From Trabulsiella odontotermitis (GTDB taxonomy: Bacteria; Pseudomonadota; Gammaproteobacteria; Enterobacterales; Enterobacteriaceae): a DNA stretch of 64,000 bases. Position numbers and translations under genes: made by a program. Positions 61,965 to 64,000 of the stretch are shown here, one piece after another. Each line of letters starts with the position of its first letter. Positions within the stretch are counted from its first letter, which is position 1. The stretch lies in the NCBI RefSeq assembly GCF_030053895.1, contig NZ_CP125781.1, positions 3,844,001 to 3,908,000 of the forward strand, read 5' to 3'. The notes below the pieces were generated by a model. It saw only the letters and a list, made by a program, of their open reading frames with translations. It had not been told where the DNA came from and did not search any database.

Positions 61965-62482
61965 AAGGAATGGACTGACCCCACAACCTCATTACCCGGT
62001 TTTAATGGTAAATTGCTCAGTTTTATCAAATCGAGATAATTAGAATTTTTTAGAAACAAATCGTACTTCCAGCCGGGAATGAATACCTTTACGTATTCAT
62101 TCCGGCAAAATTTCCTGCTGAGTTTTTATATCCCTTAGTATCTTTTCTTGCAACAATAATCCTTAACAACAACCCTTAATCCTGCACAGATGAGCCGTTG
62201 TCAAACCTCTAACCCTGGACTTCAATAAATTATCATTCTCTTCATAGAGTTATGCAAAACGACCATTCCATCGTTTCTCCTTTTTCATGAAGTCACTCAC
62301 AAACGCATCATTAAGTATTGCTGTTAAATAAAGCACCCATAATACTTAAGTTAATCTAAATAATTTGATCTTTTTCAATGAGTTACACAACCGGAAGTGA
62401 TAAACACTCAAAAATCGATCATAATCAACAGCTTATGCTACAATTTACCTGCCGTCTCAATAATAATTACTGGATATAAAAG
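61965..62482. other. Non-coding region after the RHS gene
   Basis: About 520 bases, AT-rich, with no supported gene. It contains the inverted repeat 62072-62106. No remainder of an RHS core or toxin was found in it. Confidence 0.6.
62072..62106. repeat. Long inverted repeat in the RHS locus
   Basis: GCCGGGAATGAATA (62072-62085) and TATTCATTCCGGC (62094-62106) pair over 13 positions with one bulged G and an 8-base loop. No T-run follows; it might be an mRNA or mobile-element end structure. Confidence 0.6.
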
Positions 62483-62758
62483 ATGATGCTTTCAATTTCA
62501 GAATATTATGAAACAAGCGCAATTGCTCTCGCTATAAACAAGAAAACCTTTATTAACAATCGATATTTTGGTCTGTTTCTGGACATTTCTGGCCACGATC
62601 TGGACAGGGACGATCTGGCATTTATTTTCAAATCAGAAAATAACCAGATCATCTCCATCCCGGCCTATGACCACAGTATTAACTTTGTCTATGAGTTTGA
62701 AAACGGGCAGAAGAGTTATCTGAATCCTCTTCTGCACTGTTTGTTTGTGGGCGAATAA
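62483..62758 (+). CDS. Hypothetical 91-aa protein
   Basis: 91 residues (MMLSISEYYETSAIALAINK...). No TM helix or signal peptide; acidic and aromatic, with a centre LFLDISGHDLDRDDLAFIFK that may form a small beta/alpha domain. No family recognised. It ends 14 bases from the convergent LysR gene. The weak ribosome site (GGATATAAAAG) and small size leave room for doubt. Confidence 0.55.
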   Translation: MMLSISEYYETSAIALAINKKTFINNRYFGLFLDISGHDLDRDDLAFIFKSENNQIISIPAYDHSINFVYEFENGQKSYLNPLLHCLFVGE

Positions 62759-62772
62759 CAGGAATTAGTGTA

Positions 62773-63624
62773 TTAAATGAAGGTATTGAGTATGCCTTTG
62801 ATTTTCTCTTTATCACTGGCATACTCAGGTTTGAGACAGTGATAAGCTCTGATTTTTAAATTCACATTTTTTAGCGGTATAACGTCAACACCATCCACTT
62901 TAAATAAGGTCGCGAACTTTTCTGTCATAATGCAGCATCCTTTACCCGAATGGATATTATACAGCATGCTCAGAAATTCCCAGTTATGTTCGATGAATTC
63001 AATATGGCTAAATTTATCCGTAAGTAAGTTTTTGAAGATTTCTTTTGAATAGTGCACATTGGCATCTTTCCAGACAAACAACTTCATTGCGCTTTGCGGA
63101 TCACGCCCTTTTGGCGCCAGCAGTACTAAATTCCCACTGAACCACTCATCCCGCTGCACCGCATAGGATAATGAAATATCGCGCAGCGAGAAAATAATGC
63201 AATTCGCATTATAACGAAGATTATCAATGTCCGCCGGGTCAATCACCCCTCTTTCACACCGCGCCTTCAGGCCTGAAGACTCAATGACCATCACGATATG
63301 TTTAAAAACCAGTTCCGGAAAGGTGACGTCGAATAAAATCACCAGTTCTTTCGCGGTTTCTTTATTCTGGATCTCACTTTCCAGATCCATTAACTGCGTG
63401 TAAACTGAACGAAACTTATTATAATATTCCCACGCCAGCTCAGTTGGTTCTAACTCGTTGTATTTTCTCTTAAACAGAATACCACCGAGGTAATCTTCCA
63501 GCTCACAAATCACTTTACTCAGCGGCGACCGCGTAATGCAAAGTGCTTCTGCTGCTTTCGCGAAATTCCTTAACTCCATTGTTACCATAAAGTAGCGCAT
63601 TTTTTTCGACAGCAGATATCCCAT
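62773..63624 (-). CDS. LysR-type transcriptional regulator
   Basis: 283 residues. N-terminal winged HTH (MRYFMVTMELRNFAKAAEALCITRSPLSKVICELEDYLGGILFKRKYNELEPTELA) is clearly LysR-like. The effector domain is diverged and slightly short. GC content is lower than in the core genes. Regulators of this kind control Tc-toxin islands in Yersinia (TcaR) and the chitinase-holin locus; here it may control the lysis cassette and RHS genes. Confidence 0.88.
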   Translation of the reverse strand: MGYLLSKKMRYFMVTMELRNFAKAAEALCITRSPLSKVICELEDYLGGILFKRKYNELEPTELAWEYYNKFRSVYTQLMDLESEIQNKETAKELVILFDVTFPELVFKHIVMVIESSGLKARCERGVIDPADIDNLRYNANCIIFSLRDISLSYAVQRDEWFSGNLVLLAPKGRDPQSAMKLFVWKDANVHYSKEIFKNLLTDKFSHIEFIEHNWEFLSMLYNIHSGKGCCIMTEKFATLFKVDGVDVIPLKNVNLKIRAYHCLKPEYASDKEKIKGILNTFI

Positions 63625-64000
63625 AGGTCGCTCTTTAATTCATGTTTGTATTCTTAATACAATATAAGACACTGATTCACTTTCAACAATGTGCTAAAAA
63701 AGAGACAATCTTGTTCACTTTATGAAAAGTTGCGTAATTGATATAAATCAAACATCGAATTTCCTGGCCCTGCCCACATATTCTAAATGCGTGATACTCA
63801 TCACAAAATAAGCCCATGTTCAGATTTTACTCAACCGCTTATCCATAAACACAACCGCTTAAGCCGCCATACGACCACTGACGCTTTTCCCCACCAGTAA
63901 CGGCGTTTCTTTCTGGCAAGATCGCCCCTGTATTACCGTCACTACCTCCCCAACAACAAGTACTGATCCAATTTTCATTTATAAAAACCAGGTCTCACTA
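63625..64000. other. AT-rich region at the right end
   Basis: 376 bases upstream of the LysR gene without a supported coding region. It includes the LysR gene promoter region and possibly the promoter of a plus-strand gene outside the window. Nothing else was recognised. Confidence 0.5.

Noticed and set aside
63625..64000. A further gene at the right edge
   Set aside because: No frame with a start, ribosome site and protein-like composition was seen before the end of the window.

Overview
The window is chromosomal DNA from an enteric gamma-proteobacterium of the Escherichia/Salmonella/Citrobacter group. It carries, in inverted order, the block known in E. coli as tsr - opgB - dnaTC - yjjQ/bglJ - fhuF - leuQPV - rsmC - prfC - osmY - deo - radA - slt - trpR - rob - cre - arcA - thr - yaaA. 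The proteins are close to full-length orthologues of E. coli K-12 proteins. A diguanylate cyclase beside fhuF and a NupC-type transporter beside yjjW, together with the absence of yaaX, yjjJ and yjjA at their E. coli positions, point towards Citrobacter or a Salmonella relative. The species cannot be fixed from sequence reading alone.

Layout. 1-6.8 kb: 3' end of yaaJ, yaaA, the thrLABC operon (minus strand) with its attenuator, and yjtD. 6.8-16.8 kb: the long arcA leader with the small gene yjjY, arcA, creABCD with a cre tag inside the 3' end of creC, rob, gpmB, yjjX, trpR with its own operator, and slt. 17-28.7 kb: ettA, the serB-radA-nadR operon, ytjB, lplA, and deoCABD with REP elements between genes. 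28.7-34.7 kb: the glycyl-radical enzyme pair yjjI/yjjW (two deo operators lie inside yjjI), a nucleoside transporter, yjjU-yjjV and ytjA. 34.7-40.4 kb: osmY, prfC, yjjG-rimI-holD, rsmC and three tRNA-Leu(CAG) genes. 40.4-50 kb: an iron-regulated stretch (yjjZ, a diguanylate cyclase, fhuF), an orphan cellobiose-family PTS EIIC with a LacI-type operator, a YbaK-like deacylase, yjjQ-bglJ, yjjPB, an Ohr-like peroxidase and dnaTC. 50-55.7 kb: opgB, two divergent GNAT acetyltransferases and tsr with a FliA (sigma-28) promoter.

55.8-63.6 kb is the accessory part and the most interesting stretch. A two-gene lysis cassette (holin plus M15 L-Ala-D-Glu-type endopeptidase) is divergent from a 360-aa protein of unknown function and a 1292-aa RHS/YD-repeat protein. 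The RHS protein stops before the usual RHS-core end and toxin tip. A 91-aa orphan and a convergent LysR-type regulator follow. Holin + endopeptidase + RHS/Tc-like protein + LysR regulator is the architecture of the lysis-dependent (holin/endolysin, 'type 10') export loci of Yersinia Tc islands and the Serratia chitinase locus. No TcA/TcB-like proteins and no spanins are visible here. This is the best candidate for an undescribed system in the window.
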